Shown piece after piece: positions 19,111-27,253 of a stretch of 64,000 nt of DNA. A program made the position numbers and the translations under genes. Every line of letters begins with the position of its first letter. Positions within the stretch are counted from its first letter, which is position 1. Under the pieces are notes generated by a model. That model made no database searches. It had not been told where the DNA came from and was given only the letters and a program-made list of their open reading frames with translations. The DNA lies in the NCBI RefSeq assembly GCF_000737595.1, contig NZ_CP006271.1, positions 1,798,001 to 1,862,000 of the forward strand, in the 5' to 3' direction. Origin of the DNA: Synechococcus sp. KORDI-52 (GTDB lineage: Bacteria > Cyanobacteriota > Cyanobacteriia > PCC-6307 > Cyanobiaceae).

Positions 19111-20034
19111 ATGTCTGTACGAGAACGCAGGGCCGTGATGGCTACCGGTTTGATTGCCGGCCTCACCCTCACGGCCAGTGTTTCCAGTTGTGGCGCACCC
19201 CAGAACGACGCCAAACAGACCGTTCTGCAGATCGGTGCCATCCCCGACCAGAACCCTGAGAAACTGAATCGCCTCTACGGCACGCTGTCTGAGGAACTCA
19301 GCGGGAAGCTGGATGTTCCAGTGCGTTACGTGCCGGTGAACAACTACGCGGCGGCGGTGAGTGCCTTCCGCAGCGGCAGTCTTGATCTGGTCTGGTTCGG
19401 TGGACTCACCGGTGTGCAGGCCAGGCTGCAGACGCCTGGAGCCCGGGTGCTGGCGCAACGGGATATCGATGCCGAATTCACAAGTGTGTTCATCGCCAAT
19501 GGCGCCAGTGGGTTGCGCCCCTTCACCAGTGCCGACCAACTCGTTGAGCTGAAGGGACGCCGACTGGCCTTCGGATCGGAGAGTTCCACCTCCGGCCGTC
19601 TCATGCCCCAGTTCTTCATGGGCGAAAACGGCGTAAAACCTGAGGATCTGGCGGGGGGTGGACCTGGCTTCAGCGGAAGCCACGACGCCACCATTGCGGT
19701 GGTACAAAGCGGTGCCTACGAGGTGGGCGCCTTGAATGAGCAGGTCTGGCGCAGCAATGTGGCGGACGGCCGCATTGATCCAGGCAAGGTGTCGGTGATC
19801 TGGAGGACACCGCCCTACGTGGATTACCACTGGGTTGTACGGCCCGGTCTGGATGAGCGCTTTGGGGATGGTTTCACCGACAAGCTCCAAACCGCCTTGC
19901 TGGACTTGTCGGCCGAGACACAGAACGGCGCCGCGATTCTTGAGCTGTTCGGTGCGGAACGCTTCATCCCTGCCAAAGACGAGGACTACGTGATGATCGA
20001 AACGGTGGGTCGCCAACTCGGAAAGATCCGTTGA
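19111..20034 (+). CDS. phnD: Phosphonate/phosphite-type ABC transporter substrate-binding lipoprotein
   Basis: This 307-residue periplasmic binding protein carries a lipoprotein signal with lipobox VSSCGAP near residue 25. It has the PhnD/PtxB family features: the early strand LQIGAIPDQNPEKL, the oxyanion-binding helix start SESSTSGRLMPQ, GSHDATIAVVQSG and YVDYHWVVRP, where Asp/His/Tyr ligands of the family lie. Relatives bind phosphite, phosphonates or phosphate, and sequence alone does not settle which. It is the first gene of a phn-type operon, and its TGA overlaps the TTG start of the ATPase gene. The gene symbol denotes the family, not proven specificity. Confidence 0.88.
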   Translation: MSVRERRAVMATGLIAGLTLTASVSSCGAPQNDAKQTVLQIGAIPDQNPEKLNRLYGTLSEELSGKLDVPVRYVPVNNYAAAVSAFRSGSLDLVWFGGLTGVQARLQTPGARVLAQRDIDAEFTSVFIANGASGLRPFTSADQLVELKGRRLAFGSESSTSGRLMPQFFMGENGVKPEDLAGGGPGFSGSHDATIAVVQSGAYEVGALNEQVWRSNVADGRIDPGKVSVIWRTPPYVDYHWVVRPGLDERFGDGFTDKLQTALLDLSAETQNGAAILELFGAERFIPAKDEDYVMIETVGRQLGKIR

Positions 20035-20735
20035 CGGCACTGCTGGAGCTGCACCAGGCCTGCTTGAGCCAACGGCTCCAACCGATCACCCTCACCCTTC
20101 GTGCGGACCAGCGTGTGGTGTTGCTCGGTGCCAGTGGCGCCGGCAAAACCACCCTGCTGAAGCTCTGCAACGGCGCCCTAAGACCCGATGCAGGATCCGT
20201 GCACTGGTGTGGTCGCTCCCATCAGCAGCTGTCGCGGCGGCAAAGGCGCCAAATCGGCACGCTCTGGCAGGACCTGCGTCTGGTGGAGGAATTGAGCGTC
20301 ATCCAGAACATCAACAGCGGTGCCCTGGGACGCCATGGTCTGTTCTGGGCGCTGCGGAACCTGCTTGGCAGCCTGGAACCGACCACCTGTCTTGCACTGA
20401 TGCACCAGGTGAAACTGGAGGCCGATTTGCTTGAACAGCCCGTACGGGAGCTGTCCGGAGGGCAGCGCCAACGGGTGGCTCTGGGCCGTTTGTTGCATCA
20501 GCAGCCTGAGCTCGTGCTGGCGGACGAGCCCCTCTCCGCCCTTGATCCCAACCTCGCCGAGGACGTTCTCAACACGCTGCTTCTATCACCGGGCTGTCTG
20601 ATCAGCCTGCACCGACCGGATCTGATTCACCGGTTTGACAGGGTTCTGGGGCTCCGTGATGGTGCCCTGGTGATCGATGCGGCTCCAGACACCATTCATC
20701 GGGATCAGTTGGAATGGCTCTACGCATCGACCTGA
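20031..20735 (+). CDS. phnC: Phosphonate/phosphite-type ABC transporter ATP-binding protein
   Basis: This 234-residue ABC ATPase has Walker A GASGAGKTTL near residue 33, the Q-loop in WQDLRLVEE, the signature LSGGQRQRVALGRLL near 140 and Walker B LVLADEPLSALDP near 160, with the switch His in SLHRPDL. It is a little shorter than typical PhnC (~260), with a compact C-terminus. The start is a TTG overlapping the phnD stop as TTGA, which forces translational coupling; no nearby ATG in frame gives a complete first strand. It also overlaps phnE by 22 nt. It energises uptake through the permease encoded next. Confidence 0.9.
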   Translation: MTALLELHQACLSQRLQPITLTLRADQRVVLLGASGAGKTTLLKLCNGALRPDAGSVHWCGRSHQQLSRRQRRQIGTLWQDLRLVEELSVIQNINSGALGRHGLFWALRNLLGSLEPTTCLALMHQVKLEADLLEQPVRELSGGQRQRVALGRLLHQQPELVLADEPLSALDPNLAEDVLNTLLLSPGCLISLHRPDLIHRFDRVLGLRDGALVIDAAPDTIHRDQLEWLYAST

Positions 20736-22246
20736 AACCAGCCCTGCCGTTGATCCCGTTGCTGCCGGGCCTGAGCCTGCTGGGCGTTCTTCTGGTGCTG
20801 TTGCGCGATGGGCACGGAGGAGGACTTGCTCTTCTGCACCAATTCGCCGCTGGAGCCCTGCGGCCATCGATCGATCCGATCGTGCTGGGCAGCTTGCTCA
20901 ACGGACTCCAGATCACCCTCGTGATCGCCGTGATGGCCTGGGGCATCAGCAGCGTTCTCGGCGTCGGTCTCGGACTCCTGAGCTCAAGCACCTTCTGGGA
21001 GATCCTGGCGGGCGGGCGTTGGCCTGCCCTGGTCTTGCGCCGTTGCCTGGCCCCCCTGCGAGCTGTTCATGAATTGATCTGGGGGCTTCTGCTGCTGCAG
21101 GTGTTCGGACTGAATGGCTGGGTTGCGGTCTGCGCTATCGCCATTCCCTACACGGTTCTGATGGCGCGGGTGGTTGCCGATCAGGTGGATTGCCACGTTT
21201 CACCGGCCATCCCCGTCCTCAAAGGAGCCGGCGCCACGCCATGGGCCGTGATGCTCACTGGGCTAGTTCCTCCGCTGGCGGAGCCGATCAGTAACCACGT
21301 CGGCCACCGCCTCGATTGTGCGCTTCGTTCAACCTTGATTCTGGGTGTGTTCGGCCTCGGAGGACTGGGGACAGACCTCAGCCTCAGCCTGCGCTCGCTT
21401 CAATTTCAGGAGATGTGGAGTGGCCTTTGGTTGCTGGCCATCGCCATGGTGGTGCTCGACCGACTGCTGCGAATGCTGCGCAGCTGGTCAGGCGTACTGA
21501 TTCTTCCCGTGGCCATGGCCAGCCCATGGGTCGCCATCGGCTGGGGAACACAACTGGATCTGCAGCTGGACTGGCCAGTAGCTGAGTGGTCGATGGTGGT
21601 TGGCCACCTCATCGACGGTTCCGTTGGGGTCAAGGCTGCACTGGAGATCTCCTGGCCAGCGGTGATTGGTGCCACGGTGTGGATCACCCTGATCGCCGGT
21701 TGTGTCGCCACCGGTCTTCCACCGCTGCTGTTGCTGATCTGGCCCAGCCAGGCCAGCCTGCGTCTGCAGGACGTGGTGTGGGGGACGTTTCGACTCATCC
21801 CGGCGCCTCTCAGCGCGCTGCTGCTGCTGATGCTGGCCAAACCGAGTCTGGCCCTGGCGGGTCTGGCCCTAGGGCTACACCACAGCGGTGTGATGGGTCG
21901 GGTGCTGATGGACGACATCCGCAGCACGGGATTGCACTCCGCCCAAACCATGAAGGCCTGCGGCGCCACCCGGAGGGTGAGCTGGCTTTATGGGCCCTTA
22001 GCAGATGTGAGTCGCGCTTACCTCACCTATGCGACCTACCGATTGGATGTGATCCTGCGCGACACCGCGATCATCGGCATGGTGGGGGGAGCCGGTCTGG
22101 GCTGGCAGCTGATGGAGGCCCTCAGCTCATTTCATTGGTGGTTGGTTCTCTGGATCGTGCTGATCTCCGCGCTGCTCACGCTGCTGGGTGAGAGCCTGGG
22201 GGAACGACTTCAGGGGAGCTGGAACAGCCGGGCCATGGCCTTATGA
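20714..22246 (+). CDS. phnE: Phosphonate/phosphite-type ABC permease, two domains fused
   Basis: At 510 residues this is about twice the usual PhnE permease. Two permease modules are visible. The first has its coupling-loop region at VLKGAGATPWAVMLTGLVPPL near residue 170, and the second at TMKACGATRRVSWLYGPLAD near residue 412; both show the alternating EAA-loop pattern. About 12 hydrophobic segments are present. A single polypeptide would thus supply both halves of the channel. It overlaps phnC by 22 nt and the SGNH hydrolase gene by 4 nt (ATGA), so four genes form one tight operon. Substrate specificity follows that of the binding protein. Confidence 0.88.
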   Translation: MALRIDLKPALPLIPLLPGLSLLGVLLVLLRDGHGGGLALLHQFAAGALRPSIDPIVLGSLLNGLQITLVIAVMAWGISSVLGVGLGLLSSSTFWEILAGGRWPALVLRRCLAPLRAVHELIWGLLLLQVFGLNGWVAVCAIAIPYTVLMARVVADQVDCHVSPAIPVLKGAGATPWAVMLTGLVPPLAEPISNHVGHRLDCALRSTLILGVFGLGGLGTDLSLSLRSLQFQEMWSGLWLLAIAMVVLDRLLRMLRSWSGVLILPVAMASPWVAIGWGTQLDLQLDWPVAEWSMVVGHLIDGSVGVKAALEISWPAVIGATVWITLIAGCVATGLPPLLLLIWPSQASLRLQDVVWGTFRLIPAPLSALLLLMLAKPSLALAGLALGLHHSGVMGRVLMDDIRSTGLHSAQTMKACGATRRVSWLYGPLADVSRAYLTYATYRLDVILRDTAIIGMVGGAGLGWQLMEALSSFHWWLVLWIVLISALLTLLGESLGERLQGSWNSRAMAL

Positions 22247-22929
22247 GCGGTGCGAACAATTCCCCCCGGCAGCTGATCGTGCTCGGGGACAGCGGCGTGC
22301 ATGGTTGGGGGGACCGTGAAGCGGGTGGTTGGTGCCAACGACTCCGCTTGCGCTGGATGAACCTGCCCAGCACTCCGGTGGTGTACCCCCTTGGCGTTCG
22401 AGGAGACGGCCTGGAAAGGGTGGCCGCCCGCTGGCGCAGCGAGTGGTGCTGCCGCGGCGAACTGCGCCGTCAGACACCGGGCGGACTACTGCTCAGTGTT
22501 GGGCTGAATGACACCGCCCGCGTTGGCCGGATCGACGGCAGGCCCCAACTGGATGTTGAGGCCTTTTCGTTCGGCATGGGGCAACTTCTCAGTGAGATGA
22601 CCCAGGAGGCGCAGGTGTTTGTGCTGGGCCTAACGGCAGTGGATGAGCACGTGATGCCCTTTGCCGGCTGCCTCTGGTATGGCAACCGCCAGATCGCTGC
22701 AACGGAAACGGTGATGGCAGAACAGTGCCGTGAGGCTGATGTGCCCTTCCTCTCACTGCATCAGGGGATGCTGGAGGAGCCCGACTGGTTGACCTGGATG
22801 GAGCCTGATGGGATTCATCTCAATGCCGATGGGCACCGGTGGGTCGACCAGCGGCTGAATCAGTGGGAGCCTTTGCAGACCTGGGCTGGACTCTCGCCAA
22901 TCAACACATCGACACCTATCAGCATGTGA
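22243..22929 (+). CDS. SGNH/GDSL-family hydrolase
   Basis: This 228-residue hydrolase has the SGNH blocks: LGDSGVHGWGD (nucleophile Ser, residues 14-24), the Gly region GVRGDGL, SVGLNDTAR (Asn) and DGIHLNADGHRWV (catalytic Asp and His, near 195). It has no signal peptide, so it is probably cytoplasmic. Members hydrolyse esters of lipids, acyl groups or carbohydrates, and the substrate here is not evident. The 4-nt overlap with phnE puts it in the phosphonate-type transport operon, so a role in processing an imported phosphorus compound is possible but is inference only. Confidence 0.85.
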   Translation: MSGANNSPRQLIVLGDSGVHGWGDREAGGWCQRLRLRWMNLPSTPVVYPLGVRGDGLERVAARWRSEWCCRGELRRQTPGGLLLSVGLNDTARVGRIDGRPQLDVEAFSFGMGQLLSEMTQEAQVFVLGLTAVDEHVMPFAGCLWYGNRQIAATETVMAEQCREADVPFLSLHQGMLEEPDWLTWMEPDGIHLNADGHRWVDQRLNQWEPLQTWAGLSPINTSTPISM

Positions 22930-22983
22930 ACAGCAGCCTCAACGGCGACTAATGTGTGGCTCTCCTGACATTGGTGATCAGAC

Positions 22984-23151
22984 TTGGGACCTGACCGCTC
23001 TGCAGAACGCGCCGCCGGCCATCCCCCTGCCCAGCGCAAAACAACCCTCAAGTGGGACGAGAACGGTGAACTGACCGCTGTTGACATGGCACGAATCGTT
23101 GACCGGCTGACTCAGCCGGAACTGCAGCGCTGTGATCTCGACCCCTTCTAA
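22984..23151 (+). CDS. Small hypothetical protein (about 55 residues)
   Basis: A short frame ends with TAA 23149-23151. Its second half, LKWDENGELTAVDMARIVDR followed by LTQPELQRCDLDPF, reads like real protein with a helix. No ATG is available at a sensible place; TTG 22984 is the most upstream start that keeps the frame open. It sits between the SGNH hydrolase gene and the convergent PCP_red gene. I include it because of its composition and because such short proteins are common here. The family is not recognised. Confidence 0.4.
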   Translation: MGPDRSAERAAGHPPAQRKTTLKWDENGELTAVDMARIVDRLTQPELQRCDLDPF

Positions 23152-23154
23152 AGC

Positions 23155-23373
23155 TCAGCTCGGGGCCATCGCCTGCTTGGCGTCCTGGTAGAAGGCCAGA
23201 TCGATGTCGGAACGCCCTTCTGAACTCGCCATCGCCTCAACCCGTTGACGCACAGCAGGCCGAACGAAGAACGGAACATCCTTTTTAAGTGCTGCCTGGG
23301 CCTCTGGTTGCCAGTCCATCAATTCAAAACCGTTGCACTCATGATCCGGCACGAAAGTGCCGAATTGGGGCAC
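23155..23373 (-). CDS. PCP_red domain protein (small protochlorophyllide-reductase-like)
   Basis: This 72-residue protein consists of little more than a PCP_red domain: WQPEAQAALKKDVPFFVRPA followed by VRQRVEAMASSEGRSDIDL. That domain forms the C-terminus of the BchB/ChlB subunit of light-independent protochlorophyllide reductase and also occurs as stand-alone small proteins in cyanobacteria. The core IP-FVR-type segment is present as VPFFVRP. There is no cofactor-binding cysteine. It is divergent from the broken sigma-factor gene 30 nt away. A role near chlorophyll synthesis is suggested only by the domain. Confidence 0.75.
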   Translation of the reverse strand: MPQFGTFVPDHECNGFELMDWQPEAQAALKKDVPFFVRPAVRQRVEAMASSEGRSDIDLAFYQDAKQAMAPS

Positions 23374-23402
23374 GTAAGGGCCAACCGCTTCCGGCCTGAG
23401 GG

Positions 23403-24158
23403 TTGAACGGTTGGATCAGTTTCACTGATCCATTGATTTCTCAACGTCAATTGCGGCAGGAGTCCCGTCGCGGTCTTCCACCCTGCATTGCACGGCGCAA
23501 TCAGGAGGTTCTCAAGCACCTCGGGCTGGCCCACTGCGCAGCCCAACGCCAGCGTCAACGTGGGCCTGAGGAGTTCGACGACCTGATTCAAGAATCGCGG
23601 GTGGGCTTGATCCATGGGCTTGATCGTTTTGATCAGAACCGGGGCCTCCGGCCCAGCAGTTATCTGCTGTCTCGCGCCACCGGTCAAATCTTGCACTACC
23701 GCCGCGATCGATCACGAACGATCCGGATTCCCTGGCGGCTGCGGGATCTCCATGCAGCAGGGATGAAGATCCAGCGTGAACGCGAACAGAATCAGCAACC
23801 GAGCCTCAGCGATCAAGATCTTGCCGCCGAACTCTCGGTTCGCCCTGAGTGATGGGCCTCCGCCGTTCAAAGCCATGGCGCCAGCCAGGTTCTCCAGCTG
23901 TTGGCCAGCCTTGGGGAGCCAGCACACGCCTGTGCGGAGGATGAACAGCTGGACTGGCTCAAGAGCGTGCTGCACCAGTTGGAGGGGATGACCGGGATGG
24001 TGCTGCAAGCCCACTTGATCGAAGGCCAGAGCCTCAAGGATCTGGCTCAGGCCATGAATTGCAGCCGCTCATCCCTTCGCCGTCATCTCCATGAGGGACT
24101 CAGCACCCTGCGGGAATGGGCCCGCCGCGATGGCCTGATCCACGTCCAGACCAGATGA
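23403..24158 (+). pseudogene. Sigma-70 family factor interrupted by an in-frame TGA
   Basis: One continuous frame encodes a sigma factor of about 250 residues. Region 2 is clear (FDDLIQESRVGLIHGLDRFD and SYLLSRATGQILHYRRDRSR, then IRIPWRLRDL), and region 4 follows with SLKDLAQAMNCSRSSLRRHL. A TGA at 23850-23852 falls between regions 3 and 4, right before a Trp codon where relatives usually have an Arg-Trp pair, so a CGA-to-TGA change is plausible. No frameshift is needed. No ATG is available at the N-terminus; TTG 23403 is the best start. It is either a real pseudogene or a base-call error. A truncated product without region 4 would not recognise the -35 element. Confidence 0.8.
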
Positions 24159-24905
24159 TCAGAGCGTCATCAGCAGCATCGCCAAAACTGCAGCCAACAG
24201 GGTCTGGAGAGCATTGACCAGCTCGTTGCTCAACCAGGCCACGCGATCCTGCACCAGAGCGCCGAGCAGGCTTTCGCCGAGGGTTGCCACCAGACCAACA
24301 AGCATCACCACTAAGGCCACAGGCCATGAGGGAACCAGCTGCAGGGTCAGCATCACCAGGGTCATGGCGATGCTGCCGGCGGCACTGGCCAGGGTCCCTT
24401 CCAGGCTGATGGCCCCTTCGGTGCCTGGTGGGACCGCCCGAAGGCTGGTGATCAACACCGTGGTGCGTCCGAAACGCTTGCCGATCTCACTGCCGAAAGT
24501 GTCGGCCAACTTGGCAGCGAAACTCGCTGCAAAACCGACCATCAACAGCTCGCGTGACTCGACACCGGCACCGACGAGAAGCGCCAGAAAGGCACCAACA
24601 GCAGCAGAACCCCAGACGTTTTCCGGCCCGCGCTGGCCACCGCGGGCCTCAGCGAGGCCGCGGCTCTGCTTGTTTTTAAAGCCGATCTTGGTGACCAGAC
24701 TTCCCAGACAGAGGTAGGCGACCACGGCCAACCAGCCCGACCAACCCAGACAACCCCAGAGGATTGTGCCCAACGCAGCCGCATGGACCCAGCCACTGCG
24801 GGTCAGCACAGATGTCCGCTGCGCCAGTGCAATCAAAAAAGTGTTCACCACCAGGGCCTGAATCCAGAGTGCGGACATCACACCGTGTTGCAGTGCCCTA
24901 AGCAT
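24159..24905 (-). CDS. DUF92 family membrane protein (VTE6-type, TIGR00297)
   Basis: This 248-residue integral membrane protein has about six hydrophobic segments. It shows DUF92 family motifs: LGTILWGCLGWSGWLAVVAY, LAEARGGQRGPENVWGSAAV near residue 85-104, FAAKLADTFGSEIGKRFGR near 128-146 and AVPPGTEGAISLEGTLAS near 158. The plant relative VTE6 phosphorylates phytyl phosphate, linking chlorophyll breakdown to tocopherol and phylloquinone synthesis. A similar role here is inferred from homology. Its stop abuts the sigma-factor stop (convergent). The length is normal. Confidence 0.88.
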   Translation of the reverse strand: MLRALQHGVMSALWIQALVVNTFLIALAQRTSVLTRSGWVHAAALGTILWGCLGWSGWLAVVAYLCLGSLVTKIGFKNKQSRGLAEARGGQRGPENVWGSAAVGAFLALLVGAGVESRELLMVGFAASFAAKLADTFGSEIGKRFGRTTVLITSLRAVPPGTEGAISLEGTLASAAGSIAMTLVMLTLQLVPSWPVALVVMLVGLVATLGESLLGALVQDRVAWLSNELVNALQTLLAAVLAMLLMTL

Positions 24906-24964
24906 CTCCTGCCTGCGGCCATTGCAGAGGGAGAATCGGGGGCGTTCGTTCTCTGGTCGACCGG

Positions 24965-25396
24965 ATGGTGTTCAACAGCAACAAGGGGTTTTTCCTCACC
25001 CTGGATGACTCCGCCGCTCCGGCCACCCTCGAGCTGACTCAACAAGAAGCTCCGGCAACCGAAAAAGCACCAGTCGAAGAAGCTGTTGTGACAGCCAATG
25101 CTGGTGCAACACCCATCGCACCCTCCGAGCCTTCAGCTGTCGCCAAGCCTTCAGACAGTGCGGCCGTTGCAGAAGCTAAAGCTGAATCAAGCTCTCGGCC
25201 CACAGCCTCGCTCACCACTGCAGAAGCCATTGCTGCTGAACTGGCTGAGGCAGAGGCCGCCCGCCCGGCCGTGACCTATTCCACTTTTGCACCCAGCAAC
25301 CTGACGCCTGGTGGCGGACTGCGCCAGCGGAGCCGTCGACCCGGTGCAGCGCTGAAATCCTTCCGGGGCATTGCTCAGGACCTGTTCAAGAGTTGA
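24965..25396 (+). CDS. Conserved hypothetical protein, Ala/Glu-rich
   Basis: This 143-residue protein has a conserved N-terminal head (MVFNSNKGFFLTLDDSAAPA) and a conserved basic tail (GGGLRQRSRRPGAALKSFRG then IAQDLFKS), joined by a long low-complexity linker of Ala, Glu, Pro and Ser (residues 25-105). The pattern of two anchored ends and a disordered middle suggests a scaffold or membrane-associated factor, but no family is recognised. Its 3' end overlaps the convergent rsmE gene by 11 nt. It is divergent from the DUF92 gene. Confidence 0.68.
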   Translation: MVFNSNKGFFLTLDDSAAPATLELTQQEAPATEKAPVEEAVVTANAGATPIAPSEPSAVAKPSDSAAVAEAKAESSSRPTASLTTAEAIAAELAEAEAARPAVTYSTFAPSNLTPGGGLRQRSRRPGAALKSFRGIAQDLFKS

Positions 25397-26117
25397 TCAG
25401 GCCATCGCGCCAACGCACCAGTCCCACAGCGCCTGCCACTGCAGCCGTTGAACTGCGCAGGATGGTTGCCCCCATCCGCACCGGCCGAATCCCTGCCTCA
25501 GAAAAAAGGCTCTGCTCGGCTGAGGTCCATCCCCCCTCAGGACCGATCACCAGCCAAGTGGCCTGAACTTGATTGGCCTGTTGGCGCAAACATTGATCCA
25601 ACGATGGAGTGTCTGTCGCGCGGGTGACCCCTACGAGACGCACGCCGTCCGCCGCTCCAATCCAGTCGGATATATCAATCACCTCATGCAGCTGCGGCAT
25701 CCACAACCGCTCGCACTGCTCCACCGACTCACGAATGATCGTGGCCCAGCGCTCCGGTCGATGGTCGGCCTGGGGAACACAGCGATGGCAGCGCAGGGGC
25801 TGAATCCGATCAATCCCGAGTTCACAGGCCATTCGGACCACCTCATCCATCCCCCGCCGCATCAAGGCCACAGCCAAGCCCAGCTGAGGTTGGGCCAAGG
25901 GCTCATTTTTTTGCGCAGACCTATCGAGCGCAAGCAACTGCGGTTCAACCAGGGTTGCGAGCGTGAGGCGGCCGCAACCATCGATCACATCGACCTGCTC
26001 GCCACAGCGCAAACGCAAGACCCTTCTTAGGTAGTGCTGCTCGTCGGTGTTGAGCAAAACCGATCCACCCTCCTCCAGGCGATCCGGCGACAGGAGCAAA
26101 CGCCGGCGTTCAGCCAC
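25386..26117 (-). CDS. rsmE: 16S rRNA (uracil-1498-N3)-methyltransferase RsmE
   Basis: This 243-residue SPOUT-class methyltransferase modifies U1498 of 16S rRNA. The N-terminal PUA-like part has EQHYLRRVLRLRCGEQVDVI. The SPOUT part contains the SAM-binding knot loops WLVIGPEGGWTSAE near 190 and RMGATILRSSTAAVAGAV near 218. I chose the GTG at 26115-26117 (MAERRRLLLSPDRL), because the longer frame runs deep into the upstream DUF3531 gene and relatives start near this point. It overlaps that gene by 8 nt, so translation is probably coupled. The length is normal. Confidence 0.92.
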   Translation of the reverse strand: MAERRRLLLSPDRLEEGGSVLLNTDEQHYLRRVLRLRCGEQVDVIDGCGRLTLATLVEPQLLALDRSAQKNEPLAQPQLGLAVALMRRGMDEVVRMACELGIDRIQPLRCHRCVPQADHRPERWATIIRESVEQCERLWMPQLHEVIDISDWIGAADGVRLVGVTRATDTPSLDQCLRQQANQVQATWLVIGPEGGWTSAEQSLFSEAGIRPVRMGATILRSSTAAVAGAVGLVRWRDGLINS

Positions 26118-26559
26118 CTGAAGGGAAAACGCTATCGGGGTGATCGTCGACCGGCCAATTTTCATTGACCCCACCGACGACCAGCTCTTCGATCTGAACC
26201 ACGTCGGAATCCAGTTGACGCAAGGCATTGATCAAGACATCAATGGCGACCCCATCCGATGTACCGAGATCCACCCAGCACCGTCCCCAGTCGTTGTGAT
26301 ATTCGAGTTGCCCCATGTTGTGCATCAGAGCGGGCATTGCCGACTCCGCCCCATCGTTGTCGTAGGCCATCCAACTGAGATCGGAACCTGCGTCATGAAC
26401 CTGCAGGTTCTCTGCGTTGAAGCCCCCTAGCCGGCCGATCACGTACCAGCTGTCGAACACACCATCCACGTAATTCCGCTCCCCCTGGCTGGGAGGTTCC
26501 GAGAAACGGATCCACAACCAGCAATTGAAGGGATCGACTTCACGAAAACGAATGTCCAT
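26110..26559 (-). CDS. DUF3531 family protein
   Basis: This 149-residue protein belongs to a family conserved in cyanobacteria and plastids. Signature stretches are MDIRFREVDPFNCWLWIRF, ERNYVDGVFDSWYVIGRLGG, DLSWMAYDND and WGRCWVDLGTSDGVAIDVLI. It is soluble with no signal peptide. The function is not established. It is upstream of and overlaps rsmE, and divergent from the ABC ATPase gene with a 41-nt gap that must contain both promoters. Confidence 0.88.
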   Translation of the reverse strand: MDIRFREVDPFNCWLWIRFSEPPSQGERNYVDGVFDSWYVIGRLGGFNAENLQVHDAGSDLSWMAYDNDGAESAMPALMHNMGQLEYHNDWGRCWVDLGTSDGVAIDVLINALRQLDSDVVQIEELVVGGVNENWPVDDHPDSVFPSGG

Positions 26560-26600
26560 GGGGCCATCGCGACACCGTCATCATCGTTCAAGCTGATCGC

Positions 26601-27239
26601 ATGCTCGAGCTCTCTGGAATCACCTATGCACCTGCAACGGCTGGTGCCCCCATCCTCGACGGCGTCGCTTTTCACGCACAGAAAGGACGGCCGCTGCTGA
26701 TCGCTGGCGCCAGTGGATCCGGAAAGACATCGCTGCTGGAGATCATCAGCGGCTTGGCGTCAGCCACATCCGGCAGCATCCGCTGGAACGGAAGCGTGAT
26801 GAAACGACGGCAGCTGCGCTGGCTGTGCGGCATCGTTTTCCAGTTTCCCGAGCGCCATTTCCTCGGTCTGAGCGTGGCGCAGGAACTGCGGCTGGGCCAT
26901 CGGCGGCTGGGGCATGAGCGCGAACAGAGCGTGCTCGAACGGGTTGGCCTCGACAGCATCGCCTCAACAACGGCACCAGAACGGCTGAGCGGCGGGCAGC
27001 AACGGCGGCTTGCCCTCGCGGTGCAGATGCTCCGCGGCGCTGAAGTGCTCCTCCTGGATGAACCCACTGCTGGGTTGGATTGGTCGGTGCGACGCGACGT
27101 GCTGGATCTACTCGCCGGCCTGGCCCGTGAACAGGTGTTGATCGTGGTCACCCATGAACCCGAGCTGTTTCAAGACTGGGACTGCGAACGCTTGCGTTTG
27201 CAGAGCGGGCGGCTCGAACCGATGACTACATTGCCCTGA
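26601..27239 (+). CDS. ABC transporter ATP-binding protein (ECF/CbiO-like)
   Basis: This 212-residue ATPase has Walker [11 protein letters not shown] near residue 35, a Q-loop in [12 protein letters not shown] (the FP-E type typical of ECF and cobalt transporter ATPases), the signature [16 protein letters not shown] near 127 and Walker [13 protein letters not shown] near 148, with the switch His in VVTHEPEL. It is compact, ending shortly after the switch. No permease gene is adjacent, so it probably works with a partner encoded elsewhere. Plant plastids have a related stand-alone ATPase. The substrate is unknown. Confidence 0.85.
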   Translation: MLELSGITYAPATAGAPILDGVAFHAQKGRPLLIAGASGSGKTSLLEIISGLASATSGSIRWNGSVMKRRQLRWLCGIVFQFPERHFLGLSVAQELRLGHRRLGHEREQSVLERVGLDSIASTTAPERLSGGQQRRLALAVQMLRGAEVLLLDEPTAGLDWSVRRDVLDLLAGLAREQVLIVVTHEPELFQDWDCERLRLQSGRLEPMTTLP

Positions 27240-27253
27240 GCTTCCAAAGGGAC

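Noticed and set aside
10030-24158. TGA recoding (Trp or selenocysteine) to explain interrupted frames
   Set aside because: Many intact genes here end in TGA and no SECIS-like hairpin was noticed at the interruptions.
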